Assembly: GCA_020632925.1 (NCBI GenBank)
Contig: JACKER010000017.1
Span: forward strand, 1-64,000
Source: Alphaproteobacteria bacterium
GTDB taxonomy: Bacteria; Myxococcota_A; UBA796; GCA-2862545
DNA length: 64,000 nucleotides
Direction: 5' to 3'
In this document: one piece after another, positions 43,687 to 52,562 of the stretch
Numbering within the stretch: the first letter of the stretch is position 1
Layout: every line of letters begins with the position of its first letter
Made by a program: the position numbers and the translations under genes
Notes under the pieces: model-generated
Database searches by the model: none
Told to the model about the DNA's origin: nothing
The model's input: the letters and a program-made list of their open reading frames with translations, nothing else

Positions 43687-43973
43687 TCCAACTGTCGGAC
43701 CGCCGAACAACGAGGTGACTTGGTACACTGCGGTGTTGGGAACAGGACCGAGCGAGTTGCAGCAACCACAATCGGTGCAGATGCAGTGCCGCAGTGGTGA
43801 CTGGCACACCATTGGAGTCAACGCCATCGCGACTGGGCTCGACGCAAACATCTCTGGTCAACCCGTCGTCGAATCGAGTCGTGGCCAGGCCAGTTTGGCA
43901 CGTGTCGCCACTCCACCGTTGACGATCCCGGATCCGCTGGACTGTACTGACACCCCCTGACGGAGGTTTTTGG
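43687..43973 (+). other. lower-GC stretch with a possible gene remnant
   Basis: Between the hexanucleotide tract and the gene at 43974 an open plus frame runs to TGA at 43960. Its last 80 codons have mixed third positions and encode a plausible peptide (WYTAVLGTGPSELQQPQ, MQCRSGDWHTI). Upstream the frame dissolves into the CCCGCT repeat and no start with a binding site is found. TACACT after GG at 43724 resembles a -10. It may be the broken C-terminal end of a gene or chance; a functional gene cannot be supported. Confidence 0.3.
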
Positions 43974-44753
43974 ATGATCTGGGTGATTTCAATGGCTGCC
44001 CCAGCAGCCCAGCCTGTCACGGTCGACCTGCAGACAGGAGGTATCCACGGAGCCATCTGGATCGTCTCCGCACGGTGGGGCGTACCCATCCACCTCGAAA
44101 CCGTTCCTTACGACCCCGCAGTCGACCTGCGCACCGTACCCACGCCTGAAGGCCGCACCCTTCGGCGACGCACGGCAGACGCTTTCGAGTTCACGTACGA
44201 GGGCGGTGCTCTCGCGGGCGTGGAGGCGGCCCTGACGGCTTGGAGTACGGCGGGCGGTCCAGGCGACTACCTCATCCGACAGGATGGCGACGCCCTGGTC
44301 CTCGTGCCCACCACCCGTCACGAGAACGGACGAACCGTCCCCTACGAGGCTCTGTCCGACCGGGTGATCGACTTGACCGGCGTCAACGGCACGTTGCCTC
44401 TCAAGCAGACCCTGGACGCCGCGCGACACGCGCTGGAAGAGGAGACGGGGCTGACCATCCGAGACAGCCTCTCTGGGTATCCGTTCGGTCAGGAGCAGTG
44501 GTGGAACGAGAGTCCCGACGTCGGTCCGGTGATATTGGCCACCATCGCGCATCCACGAGCACCTGCGCGCGAGATCTTCGATCAGCTCCTGGCGCTCGGT
44601 GGCGATCCGACCGATCGGTGGCTCCTGGGGTACACCGTCACCAACGATCTCGGCCTGCTCGTGTACCACGTCCGCCCTGCAGACGAGGCGCTCGGCAACC
44701 TCGCTCCGATCCCTCCCAGAGATCCTGCGGAGGACCACCGCTCCGTGCCATGA
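43974..44753 (+). CDS. secreted protein, first of two tandem paralogues
   Basis: A 259-residue protein with a signal-like start (MIWVISMAAPAAQ) and no known family. It aligns along its whole length with the next gene. Shared blocks are ARWGVPIH, VPYDP, FTYEGGAL, VEAA(L/I), GDYL, VPTTRHE, GRTVPYEAL, DRVIDLT, VNGTL, HPRA, AREIFD and NLAPIPP. The charged GDYLIRQDGDALVLVP block resembles a secretin-type or STN-like beta repeat, but that is tentative. Codon third positions are clearly less GC-rich than in its partner, so it may be the older or transferred copy. It ends 7 bases before the partner gene. Confidence 0.75.
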   Translation: MIWVISMAAPAAQPVTVDLQTGGIHGAIWIVSARWGVPIHLETVPYDPAVDLRTVPTPEGRTLRRRTADAFEFTYEGGALAGVEAALTAWSTAGGPGDYLIRQDGDALVLVPTTRHENGRTVPYEALSDRVIDLTGVNGTLPLKQTLDAARHALEEETGLTIRDSLSGYPFGQEQWWNESPDVGPVILATIAHPRAPAREIFDQLLALGGDPTDRWLLGYTVTNDLGLLVYHVRPADEALGNLAPIPPRDPAEDHRSVP

Positions 44754-44760
44754 TAACACG

Positions 44761-45567
44761 ATGATCCTCCTGCTCGCCGCCGCTCATGCCGCCCAGCCAG
44801 TGCCCGTGGAGGTCCAGGCGGGTGGGTTGAGCCGGGGGTGCCGCATCATCGCCGCACGCTGGTCCGTGCCGATCCACTTCGAGGAGGTCCCCTACGACCC
44901 TGGCTCGGATCTGGTTCCCTGGGAGCGCCCGGGCGCCACCACCCTGGTCACGAAGCGGGGTCACCTGGACTTCACGTACGAGGGCGGCGCGGTCGAGGGG
45001 GTGACGGCGGCGATCGAGGCGTGGAAGGCCGCCGGTGAGCCCGGGGACTACCTGCTGCGCCAGGACGGGAACGCGCTGGTGGTCGTGCCGACGACGCGCC
45101 ACGAGCGCGGTCGCACCGTCCCGTACGAGGCGCTGACCGACAGGGTGATCGACCTGACGGCGGTCAACGGTACCCTCTCGCTCATCGACACCTGGACGGC
45201 TGCCCTCGACGCCTTGCGCCTGGTGACCGACCTCCCGATCGGTGATGGCCGCTTCCAGATGTCACCACGAGGCCAGACCATCGGGCAAGACCGCTGGTGG
45301 AACCCTGATCCGTATGGGAACGTGCCACTCGTCACGTTGTCGCATCCGCGGGCCGCGGCGCGCGAGATCTTCGATGAACTGCTGGCGATCGGCGGACGTA
45401 CGGACGAAGTCTGGAGCATCATCTGGTCGATCCCCGGTCCGGGAGGAGAGATCCCGCCGCCGGGGCTCTCCATCGGTCGGGTCAGACCGGTGCTCGACGA
45501 GGCCTTCGACAACCTGGCGCCGATCCCGCCCAAGGACCCGGCCGAGGACCACCGCCCCGTGCCGTGA
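44761..45567 (+). CDS. secreted protein, second of two tandem paralogues
   Basis: A 268-residue protein from ATG 44761 with signal peptide MILLLAAAHA. Its mature domain is homologous to the product of the preceding gene, with an insertion near 162-172 (the SPRGQTIGQDRWW region) and another near 230 (GPGGEIPPPG). Both end in NLAPIPP(R/K)DPAEDHR(S/P)VP. Codon use is typical of the window. The pair probably arose by local duplication and shares one transcript. Function unknown; probably periplasmic or surface. Its 3' end overlaps the convergent ferritin-like gene by 86 bases. Confidence 0.78.
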   Translation: MILLLAAAHAAQPVPVEVQAGGLSRGCRIIAARWSVPIHFEEVPYDPGSDLVPWERPGATTLVTKRGHLDFTYEGGAVEGVTAAIEAWKAAGEPGDYLLRQDGNALVVVPTTRHERGRTVPYEALTDRVIDLTAVNGTLSLIDTWTAALDALRLVTDLPIGDGRFQMSPRGQTIGQDRWWNPDPYGNVPLVTLSHPRAAAREIFDELLAIGGRTDEVWSIIWSIPGPGGEIPPPGLSIGRVRPVLDEAFDNLAPIPPKDPAEDHRPVP

Positions 45568-46483
45568 TGCGCGATGCGTCACCTGCCGACCGTTGGACGG
45601 CGCGAGCATGTCGCCAGGCTTGCACGGTCGCGCGGAGAGCGCGCGTTCGCAGCGGCCTCCATGCTCCGACGACCAGCCGGGTGCGCCGCACGGCCTCCGC
45701 GACCTCGTCGCCCCCGACGGCCAGACACCACGCGAGCACGTCTTCCGCGAGCACGGCGTGCTCCCTCTCCTCTTCCCCGATGCGCAGCAGGACCGAGCGC
45801 TCGGCTCCGTCCGCGAGCGCCGCCTCCTCGAGCAGCGCACGAGACGCCGCGCCCTCGCCTCTGACGCCGTCGCCCAGGCTCTCCACGGCGAGCGTCGCGA
45901 GGGTGGGCAACGGGCGCAGGCACGTCCGTGAAACGGGGGCTGCGCCGGCCAGGCTCGCGGCGAGCTCGGCGTGCACACGCTCCTCGTCGGCGGCGGTCAG
46001 GCAACGCCGCACCAGCGCGTCGGGCGCACCGTGGGCTCGCAGCTCCTCGCCCAGTCGGTCGAATGCCGCCGCAGCGTCGAGCTCGTCCTGGGCGATCGAC
46101 GACCACCAGCCGGTGCTTGGTACGGCGGGTGCACCGCGGAGCCGCCTGCCGACGAGCTCCCGCGGTAGCACGTACAGCTCGTAGTACAACCAGAACACGT
46201 TGGGCACGGCCGTGAGGGCGATCGCCGGCGCGAGCAGGCCGGACCTCGACACCAGGCCGACACGCCGTGCCCACATGACGGCCCCCAGCCCCGCGATCAC
46301 CCCCGTGGTCAATCCCAGGACCGCGGACTGGAAGGCCGGATGGAGCCAACCCGGCATCCTGCTGAGCGGTATGGGCCCATCGATGAAGAGCGTGTCGAGC
46401 TCGAGAACGGCGGCGAACGCGACCAGGGTGACCCACAGGGCCAACCGGCCGAGCCACAGCGCGTGTCTGGAACCTCCACCCAC
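45482..46483 (-). CDS. membrane protein with C-terminal ferritin-like di-iron domain
   Basis: A 333-residue product from GTG 46483 (GTG at 46498 is possible). Residues 8-30, 52-72 and 82-105 are hydrophobic helices. Residues 128-260 look like a four-helix ferritin-like bundle with two ExxH motifs, E168-x-x-H171 and E239-x-x-H242, plus candidate ligands Glu134 and Glu201, the set needed for a carboxylate-bridged di-iron site. The combination of three membrane helices and a di-iron bundle is unusual; possible roles are hydroxylation, oxidation or iron handling at the membrane. The basic tail overlaps the convergent gene by 86 bases and may be poorly conserved. Confidence 0.7.
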   Translation of the reverse strand: MGGGSRHALWLGRLALWVTLVAFAAVLELDTLFIDGPIPLSRMPGWLHPAFQSAVLGLTTGVIAGLGAVMWARRVGLVSRSGLLAPAIALTAVPNVFWLYYELYVLPRELVGRRLRGAPAVPSTGWWSSIAQDELDAAAAFDRLGEELRAHGAPDALVRRCLTAADEERVHAELAASLAGAAPVSRTCLRPLPTLATLAVESLGDGVRGEGAASRALLEEAALADGAERSVLLRIGEEEREHAVLAEDVLAWCLAVGGDEVAEAVRRTRLVVGAWRPLRTRALRATVQAWRHARAVQRSAGDASRITARGGGPRPGPWAGSAPGCRRPRRAPV

Positions 46484-46609
46484 CCGGCCTCCCGCCACAT
46501 CATCGCATGGGCCGGTGGACTGTGGGTCCGAAGAACGGTGGTCTTCGGCCGCCGACCGCTTCGGGCTCTCGGTGGGTGAGGGCGATACTCGCCTCGGCGG
46601 AGGTGTGGC

Positions 46610-47281
46610 ATGACCCTGTGGTTCGACTTCATCTCTCCGTATGCGTTCCTCGCCTGGCTCGACGTGGGCGGGCTCGCCGCTCGGCACGAGGTGGAGCTGA
46701 TCCTGCAGCCGACGCTGTTCGCCGCGCTGCTCGATCACCACGGACAGCTCGGTCCCGCGGAGATCCCGGCGAAGCGCGCGTACACGTTCCGGGACGTGGC
46801 GCGCCTCGCCGCCCACCGCGGGCTCTCGCTGAGGGGCCCCGCGACCCACCCGTTCTCCCCGCTGACGGCGCTGCGCTGCTCGCTGCGCGAGGTCGCCGGA
46901 GCCGACCAGGTCCGGGTGATCGACGCGCTGTTCCACGCGATCTGGGTGGACGGTATCGATGCGGGCGACCCTACCCGGATCGCCGCGGCGCTGGACGCGC
47001 GGGGACTCGACGGCACGTCGCTGGTGGCCCGCACCCGGAACCCCGAGGTGAAGGAGGCCCTCCGTGCGGGCACCGAGCGCGCCATCGCCCGCGGGGTGTT
47101 CGGCGTGCCGATGGTGGAGGTGGACGGGGAGTTGTTCTGGGGCCACGACCGGCTCCCGATGGCGGAGCTTCGACTCCAGGGCCGCGACCCGCTCCCCGAC
47201 GACGCCGACGCCGCCCGCCTGCAGTCCCTTCCTGCAGGCGCGGTCCGCCCCGGGGCAGCACGTCCGTCGCGCGCCGGATGA
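46610..47281 (+). CDS. 2-hydroxychromene-2-carboxylate isomerase/DsbA-like thioredoxin-fold protein
   Basis: A 223-residue cytoplasmic protein. The N-terminal FDFISPYAFLAW has the Ser of HCCA isomerases (and kappa-class GST) in place of the DsbA CxxC pair. The helical insertion and the C-terminal GVFGVPMVEVDGELFWGHDRL strand, with its cis-Pro loop (VPM), are typical. These enzymes use glutathione as cofactor, and isomerisation in aromatic degradation is the known case, but no such pathway is nearby. It starts at ATG 46610 after GGAGG, with a GATACT -10-like element at 46584. It is divergent from the ferritin-like membrane gene. Confidence 0.88.
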   Translation: MTLWFDFISPYAFLAWLDVGGLAARHEVELILQPTLFAALLDHHGQLGPAEIPAKRAYTFRDVARLAAHRGLSLRGPATHPFSPLTALRCSLREVAGADQVRVIDALFHAIWVDGIDAGDPTRIAAALDARGLDGTSLVARTRNPEVKEALRAGTERAIARGVFGVPMVEVDGELFWGHDRLPMAELRLQGRDPLPDDADAARLQSLPAGAVRPGAARPSRAG

Positions 47282-47341
47282 AGTGTCGCTGCAGGGTTCG
47301 TGGCCGGATCGCGTGGGACGGGGTGAACCCCGAGGTGCCTC

Positions 47342-49322
47342 GTGTTCCTGCTCTGTTCCGTGGCCCGGGCCGCCACGCTGACCGTGACCACCACCAGTGA
47401 CCTGACCGCCGACGACGGCTCGTGCTCGCTGCGAGAGGCCCTGGCCTCCGCCCGTGACGACGCGGCGTCCGGCGCCACCGCCGGGGAGTGTCCGGCGGGG
47501 GACAGCGGCTCCGACACCATCAGCCTGCCGGCGGGGACCTACACGCCGTCGTCCACGCTCGCCATCGACAGCGTGGTCTCGCTCGAGGGGGCGGGCGCCG
47601 ACACCACCATCCTGTACGGCACCGTGAACCAGAGGATGTTCAGCGTGAGCGCGGACTTCGCGGTGTCCGGCCTCACCTTCACCCACGCCGGGAACGCGGT
47701 GTTCCGCGACACCAGTGCCCTCACCGCGGTCGCCGTCACCGACTGTGACTTCACCGACAACCAGGGCGGGGTGTTCTACCAGACCCGATGCGGCACGACG
47801 GGGGCGTTCACCGTCACCGGGAGCAGCTTCTCCCGGAACCAGACCTCCTCCAACGGCGCCGCCATCTACACCTGCCTGCCCCTGACGGTCACCGACAGCA
47901 CGTTCACCGACAGCCTCACCACTGTTTCGGGTGGGGCGGTCTACCACAGCGGTGGTGGGACGTTCCGGGACACCGTGTTCTCCAGCAACACCAGCACCGA
48001 CCACGGTGGCGCCATCCGGTCGACGGGGGCCGGGGAGCTCGTCGTGGAGCGGGTCGCGTTCGTGGGCAACCTCTCCAGCGGAGAAGGCGGTGCGGTCCAC
48101 GCGGATGGCCACGCCCTGTTCCGCAACGTGACCTTCGACGGCAACATCGCCGGCGACGGGTCGGCGGTGGCCGGCGACGCCACCTCGTCGCAGGTGGTGC
48201 TCGACCACAGCACCGTCACCGACAACGTCTCCCGCTGGGGGCTGAGCGGCGCGCTCTACCAGCTCCTCGACCTGACCGTGTCCAACAGCATCGTCGCCGA
48301 CAACGTCGGCAATGCCGAGCCCGACTGCGACACCCAGAGCGTCTCGGGCACCACCACCAGCCTCGGCCACAACGTGCTCGGCGACACCTGGGCCTGCGCG
48401 ACGGACGACACCGACGTCCTGGTGGCCGATCCGCTGCTCGGCAGCCTGAGCGCGGACGACATGCCCACGCTCGAGCCCCAGGCCGGCTCGGCCGCCCGCG
48501 AGTTGTCGGATTGTGTGGACACCGACGGTGCAGCGCTGTCCGACGACGCTCGCGGCGAGGGTCGTCCGGCCGTGTCGTGCACCGCCGGCGCCCACCAGGT
48601 GCTCGAGTGTGGCGACGGCCTCCTCACGCCCGACGAGGCCTGCGACGACGGCGGCACCGGTGATGGGGACGGCTGCTCCTCGACCTGCACCGTGGAGAGC
48701 GGCTGGAGTTGCTCCGGCTCGACCACGTCGACCTGCACCCACGACGACTGGAACGACGTCGACGGGGACGGGTGGATCGGCGTGCTGGAGGGCCTGTGCG
48801 GCACCGACCCCTACGACGCCACCCAGCATCCCCGACGACAGCGACGACGACGGCGCCTGCGACCCGATCGACACCTGCTTCGGCGACAACGCCACCGGCG
48901 ACACCGACGATGACGGGGTGTGCGACGACCTGGATCTGTGTGTGGGCGAGGACGCGCTCGGCGACGTGAACGGAAGTGGAGTGTGCGATCTGGCGTTGGC
49001 GTCGGTGGGGACGGCGGTGGCTGGGAGCTCCGTGGCGGTGACCGTGGCCGCGCCGGTGTCCGGCACCGTGTTCCTCGTCGTGAGTACGGTCGGGGCCGGA
49101 GGCAACACCTGCCACCCCACGGCCAACGTGTGCACGCCGCTCGAGAACCCGATCGTCGCGACCTCCCGCCCCGCGGACTTCGACGGCACCACGACCTTGC
49201 GCCCGATGGTCCCCGTGGTGGCCGCGGGCAGCCACCTGTGGGTACAGGCCATCTGGGTCTCCGCCGACGGGCTGTCGGGTGAGCCGAGCGACGTCGTCGA
49301 GGTCGACGTTGCCAGCCCCTGA
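47342..49322 (+). pseudogene. CSLREA beta-helix surface protein, frameshifted
   Basis: The frame from GTG 47342 encodes a short signal (MFLLCSVARA) and the CSLREA signature (DDGSCSLREAL, residues 22-32). A right-handed beta-helix of SGGAVYHSGGGTF-type rungs follows to about 370. A myxococcus-type Cys-rich repeat comes next (ECGDGLLTPDEACDDG and onward, near 419-460), then the start of TSP3 repeats. At about base 48827 the frame breaks. The following frame continues with SIPDDSDDDGACDPIDTC and runs to 49322. Dropping one C from the CCC at 48826-48828 would give one protein of about 660 residues. It is an exported, calcium-binding surface protein if intact. Confidence 0.82.
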
Positions 49323-49332
49323 ATCGGCCGGG

Positions 49333-49352
49333 CTGACCTGAATCGTGGTCAG
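49333..49352. terminator. weak bidirectional terminator candidate
   Basis: CTGACC (49333-49338) and GGTCAG (49347-49352) can pair across an 8-base loop in the 26-base gap between two convergent genes. The stem is only 6 bp and no T run follows, so support is limited. Confidence 0.3.
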
Positions 49353-50107
49353 ACCGACGGTGGGGGCCGCGACGCTCGTGACCGCCGGAGGAGCCACGCA
49401 GCCACCAGCGCGCTCACCGAGAGTGGAGCTCCACCGCCGCCCGTGTCGCAACCGTGGTGCCGGTCGCACACGGCGTCGCCCGGGTGTTCTCCGCCCGCCG
49501 CGTCCACGAGCACCGGGACCACGCAGATCTCGTCGACGAGGGCCACCATCTCGGCCACGAAGCGGCCGTGGGGCTCCTCGACCAGCGTGAAGGTGTCGCT
49601 GGCGGCCATCGGCGTCAGCGAGGACTGCAGGTCGCCGTCGCGCAAGAGCAGCTCGAGGCGGGCGAGCGGCTCCCAGTCCCGCAGCTCACCCTCGATGACG
49701 AGGCGAGGTCCGGACCACTTCGCCTCACTGGTGCCGCACACGAGGTAGCTGACGGACGAGTGACCGCCGAAGTGGACGTCGTCGATGCGCGGGGCGTGGG
49801 TCGCGTCGCTCGGACCGTCTCCCGTCCGGAACGCCTGCTCCTCGGGGTCGCTCCACTCGTCCCACGTCGCGCGGAGCAGGTACTCCGTGTCGGGCTCCAG
49901 CACCTGCTCCGGGACGAAGCCGCCGACTCCGAGATGCCCGCCGATCGGGCCGTCGGGACCCTCGATGACGACCTGCGGGGGGGTCATCGTCCACCTGACC
50001 GGGAGGATGGCGTCGGTCGGCACCGGCTCCACCCCGAAGTCGTCGGGAAACGCTGGTCCACGGACCTCCTCGCAATCCGCCAGCGCGACACCGATCCACC
50101 ACCACAT
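49349..50107 (-). CDS. surface protein with MYXO-CTERM-like sorting tail
   Basis: A 252-residue protein starting MWWWIGVALADCEE, a very short signal with cleavage after Ala8 or Ala10. A beta-rich, Trp-containing domain follows with an Ig-like feel (residues 30-120, TPPQVVIEGPDG). The end is CDTGGGGAPLSVSALVAAWLLRRSRASR: a Cys motif, a hydrophobic helix and a basic tail, as in MYXO-CTERM proteins and as in the TSP3 protein at 23745. It would be processed at the Cys and displayed on the cell surface. GGGAGGGC precedes the ATG. Confidence 0.8.
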   Translation of the reverse strand: MWWWIGVALADCEEVRGPAFPDDFGVEPVPTDAILPVRWTMTPPQVVIEGPDGPIGGHLGVGGFVPEQVLEPDTEYLLRATWDEWSDPEEQAFRTGDGPSDATHAPRIDDVHFGGHSSVSYLVCGTSEAKWSGPRLVIEGELRDWEPLARLELLLRDGDLQSSLTPMAASDTFTLVEEPHGRFVAEMVALVDEICVVPVLVDAAGGEHPGDAVCDRHHGCDTGGGGAPLSVSALVAAWLLRRSRASRPPPSV

Positions 50108-50169
50108 GAGCCCTCCCTGGCCACACTGTCACGCCGCTGCGCCGTCCGAGGTCCGATTTCGTGTCGAGG

Positions 50170-51534
50170 TCAGTCGGCCACGATTCCGGGCGGGTTCCAG
50201 CTCCCGTCGAGCACGCTCGCGCCGGGGAGGTAGATCCTCAGCATGAGGTAGATCTGGCCCTCGCCCTTGGTCGGGATCCAGTCCTGGATCGGTCCGCCCG
50301 GGTACGTCGGCGCCACGACGAGATCCAGGCTCCCGTCTGGGTTGTAGACGATGTCGTCGTCCGACGAGTTCACGGAGTAACGGTCGAGGGCGTTGTCCAT
50401 CAGGTACCGCCCCTCGTCGTAGGCCGTGATGGACCAGAAGGCGTCTGCGGGGGGCAACTGCGCCTGGTCGAAGTGGATGCGGTACACGTGGTTCGCGTCC
50501 ATCATCGGGGAGACGGCGTACACGCCCTCTTCCGGGCGGTGGGTGATCCAGCCGTCCCAGGCCGCCGCCGCGCGGTACAGCCAGTCCCCGTGGAAGTTGC
50601 CGAACTCGAGGATGGGGTCCCAGTCGTCGTAGTCGACGCGCTCGATGACCCGATCCATCGCGGGCCCCACGACGCTGTCCAGCAACGCCAGCAGCTCGGG
50701 GTCGGTGACCTCGGTGCTCGGGTGCCGTCCCGGTCCGATGCCGTAGGGCGCGAGGGAGTCGAGGAACGCCTGCTCGGTGGCGTCGGGCGGGCTACCGACC
50801 AGGACGTCACCGAGCTCGTCCCAGAACAGGATTCCGTTGCGACCGGTGTCGTCGGGCATCCCGGTCACCGGGATCGCGGGGGAGGGCGGAGGGGGTGTGG
50901 TCGCCTGGACCTCGGAGAGGGGCTTGGCCCAGAAGCCGTTGTGCGCTGCCTGCGCCGCCGGCAGGTCGGCCGGGTTGCGGACCTGGAGTCGCGACAGCAG
51001 CACGACCTGGGTCGAGGGGGCCACGATCCGCGTGGCGCCGCTGGGGACGGTGCCCTCCCAGCCGGGCGGGGTCAGCAGGTACGTCCCTCCGTACCCACCG
51101 GTCGCGCGCGTCCCCAGGTACGCGAAGGTCTCCGTCCAGAACGTCGCCATCTGGACGGACCAGTACCGGTCCAGCAGGTCCGGCGTGCGGACCACGAGCG
51201 GCTCGCCACGCAGATCGACCGAGGTGATCGCGTAGAGCACGTCCGGGTTGGGCGCGCCGCCGCGTCCGGACTGCGCGTCGGGAGGCTCGAGCGGCCAGAG
51301 CATCTGGTTGTACGTCCGGTCGTGCACGGTCCGGGCCGTCACCACCGCAGGGACGCCCCAATAGACCGCCAGCTCCAGCAGCTCCCGGTCCCAGGGGGAC
51401 GTCCCGGTGTGGCCCGTCTCCGTCGTGCCGGTCTCGCCCGTCGGGTCGGTGTCGTCCGTGGACACGTCGGTCGGAGATGTGTCGTCGTCCTTGCCGTGGC
51501 ATCCGGCGAGGAGGAAGAGGGCAGCAGCGATCAT
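50170..51534 (-). CDS. DUF1254/DUF1214 domain lipoprotein
   Basis: A 454-residue protein from ATG 51534 with lipoprotein signal MIAAALFLLAGC (Cys12) and an Asp/Thr/Gly-rich linker. The DUF1254 part covers about 45-200 (ELAVYWGVPAVVTAR, then TYNQMLWP and PNPDVLYA). The DUF1214 part is near the C-terminus (DAFWSITAYDEGRYLMDNALDRYSV, near 375-400). Proteins of this pairing are common and exported; some annotations call them membrane proteins, but no reaction is known. A -10 element directly before the ATG suggests a leaderless mRNA. It is divergent from the methyltransferase gene. Confidence 0.88.
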   Translation of the reverse strand: MIAAALFLLAGCHGKDDDTSPTDVSTDDTDPTGETGTTETGHTGTSPWDRELLELAVYWGVPAVVTARTVHDRTYNQMLWPLEPPDAQSGRGGAPNPDVLYAITSVDLRGEPLVVRTPDLLDRYWSVQMATFWTETFAYLGTRATGGYGGTYLLTPPGWEGTVPSGATRIVAPSTQVVLLSRLQVRNPADLPAAQAAHNGFWAKPLSEVQATTPPPPSPAIPVTGMPDDTGRNGILFWDELGDVLVGSPPDATEQAFLDSLAPYGIGPGRHPSTEVTDPELLALLDSVVGPAMDRVIERVDYDDWDPILEFGNFHGDWLYRAAAAWDGWITHRPEEGVYAVSPMMDANHVYRIHFDQAQLPPADAFWSITAYDEGRYLMDNALDRYSVNSSDDDIVYNPDGSLDLVVAPTYPGGPIQDWIPTKGEGQIYLMLRIYLPGASVLDGSWNPPGIVAD

Positions 51535-51539
51535 GCGGC

Positions 51540-51545
51540 ATCCTA
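51540..51545 (-). promoter_or_regulatory. -10 element TAGGAT, leaderless start
   Basis: On the minus strand GGGTAGGAT ends 5 bases before the ATG at 51534, with no room for a ribosome-binding site. Transcription would begin at the A of the start codon. This repeats the leaderless arrangement seen at 13740. Confidence 0.45.
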
Positions 51546-51644
51546 CCCCGCTGCTCGGTCTCCCGCCGCAGTGACGCACGGTGACGCGAGGAGGTGCGCG
51601 CGCCACCAGCGGGTTACCGGGGCCATCCTTCCCTGGAGCCTCCC

Positions 51645-52562
51645 ATGACCAGCACCCAGGCCGACATCGACCGCAGCTACAGCGTCGACAACGAGTTCTT
51701 CGCCCTGTGGCTCGACGAGAACATGCACTACACCTCGGCGGCGTACGACGACGAGGGCCACGAGGGTCGTCGCGGCGCGGCGATGCCCGAGATGACGCTC
51801 GAGGAGGCGCAGGAGCGCAAGGCCCGCGTGCTCTACGACTTCGCGGAGATCGATTCCACGAAGACCGTGCTCGACATCGGCTGTGGCTGGGGCTCGGCCA
51901 TCGACTGCATGGTGCGCTTCGGCGTCCGCCAGGCGCACGGCATCACGCTGTCGACCGAGCAGATCCGGTACTGCGAGCAGCGGAACCTGCCCCGCGAGAA
52001 GGTCGCCTACTGGCTCGAGGACTACGCGAAGTTCGTCCCGCCGCAGACGCTCCGCAACGCGAACGGCACCCCAGGGAAGTACGACGGGCTCGTCTCCATC
52101 GAGATGATCGACCACCTCTGCTCGCCGGCGCAGGCGCGCGAGGGCCTCGCCGTCTCGATCTACCGCGAGTACTTCAACCGGCTGGCCGAGTGGGTCGAGC
52201 CGGGGGCCTGCTTCGGCTTCCAGGCCATCCTGCGCAACCGGATCCCGCGCGCCCGCAAGGACCTCGACGATCTGGCGTTCACCGCCGACGTCATCTTCCC
52301 GGGCGGCCTGAACCCGCGCATCGAGGAGCTCATCGTCGCCATCGCCCCCAAGTGGGAGTGCGAGAAGCTCATCATGCGCCGCAAGGACTACCGCGCGACC
52401 ACCGCCGAGTGGTACCGCCGCTTCCTCCTGCACGAGGACACGATCCGCGCGCGCTGGGGCAACCAGGTCTGGGAGGACTACGACCGGTACCTGTCCACCT
52501 GCGTCAAGGCCATGGACCTCCACTGGTCCGGCGACGTCCAGATGAAGCTCCGCAGGATCTAG
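51645..52562 (+). CDS. cyclopropane-fatty-acid-synthase-type SAM methyltransferase
   Basis: A 305-residue methyltransferase of the mycolic-acid cyclopropane synthase / fatty-acid methyltransferase group. The N-terminal SYSVDNEFFALWLDENMHYT matches the family opening. SAM motif I is VLDIGCGWGSAID (near 78-90), a GITLSTEQIRYCEQR segment follows, and SIEMIDHL replaces the usual SIEMFEH. It would add a methylene or methyl group to unsaturated acyl chains of membrane lipids. It starts at ATG 51645; a GGTTAC element lies at 51612-51617. The stop TAG runs into the hairpin repeat cluster. Confidence 0.88.
   Translation: MTSTQADIDRSYSVDNEFFALWLDENMHYTSAAYDDEGHEGRRGAAMPEMTLEEAQERKARVLYDFAEIDSTKTVLDIGCGWGSAIDCMVRFGVRQAHGITLSTEQIRYCEQRNLPREKVAYWLEDYAKFVPPQTLRNANGTPGKYDGLVSIEMIDHLCSPAQAREGLAVSIYREYFNRLAEWVEPGACFGFQAILRNRIPRARKDLDDLAFTADVIFPGGLNPRIEELIVAIAPKWECEKLIMRRKDYRATTAEWYRRFLLHEDTIRARWGNQVWEDYDRYLSTCVKAMDLHWSGDVQMKLRRI

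Noticed and set aside
43298..43960. 220-residue frame with long Leu-Pro repeats, and Arg-Ser and Gly-Ala frames in the same place
   Set aside because: All are produced by the CCCGCT repeat in different frames, and the first part is antisense to the TetR gene. Only the last 80 codons look possibly coding, and no start supports them.
45579..46457. 292-residue minus frame overlapping the ferritin-like gene
   Set aside because: Its Arg/Gly/Ala-rich shadow composition contrasts with clear helices and ExxH motifs in the alternative frame.
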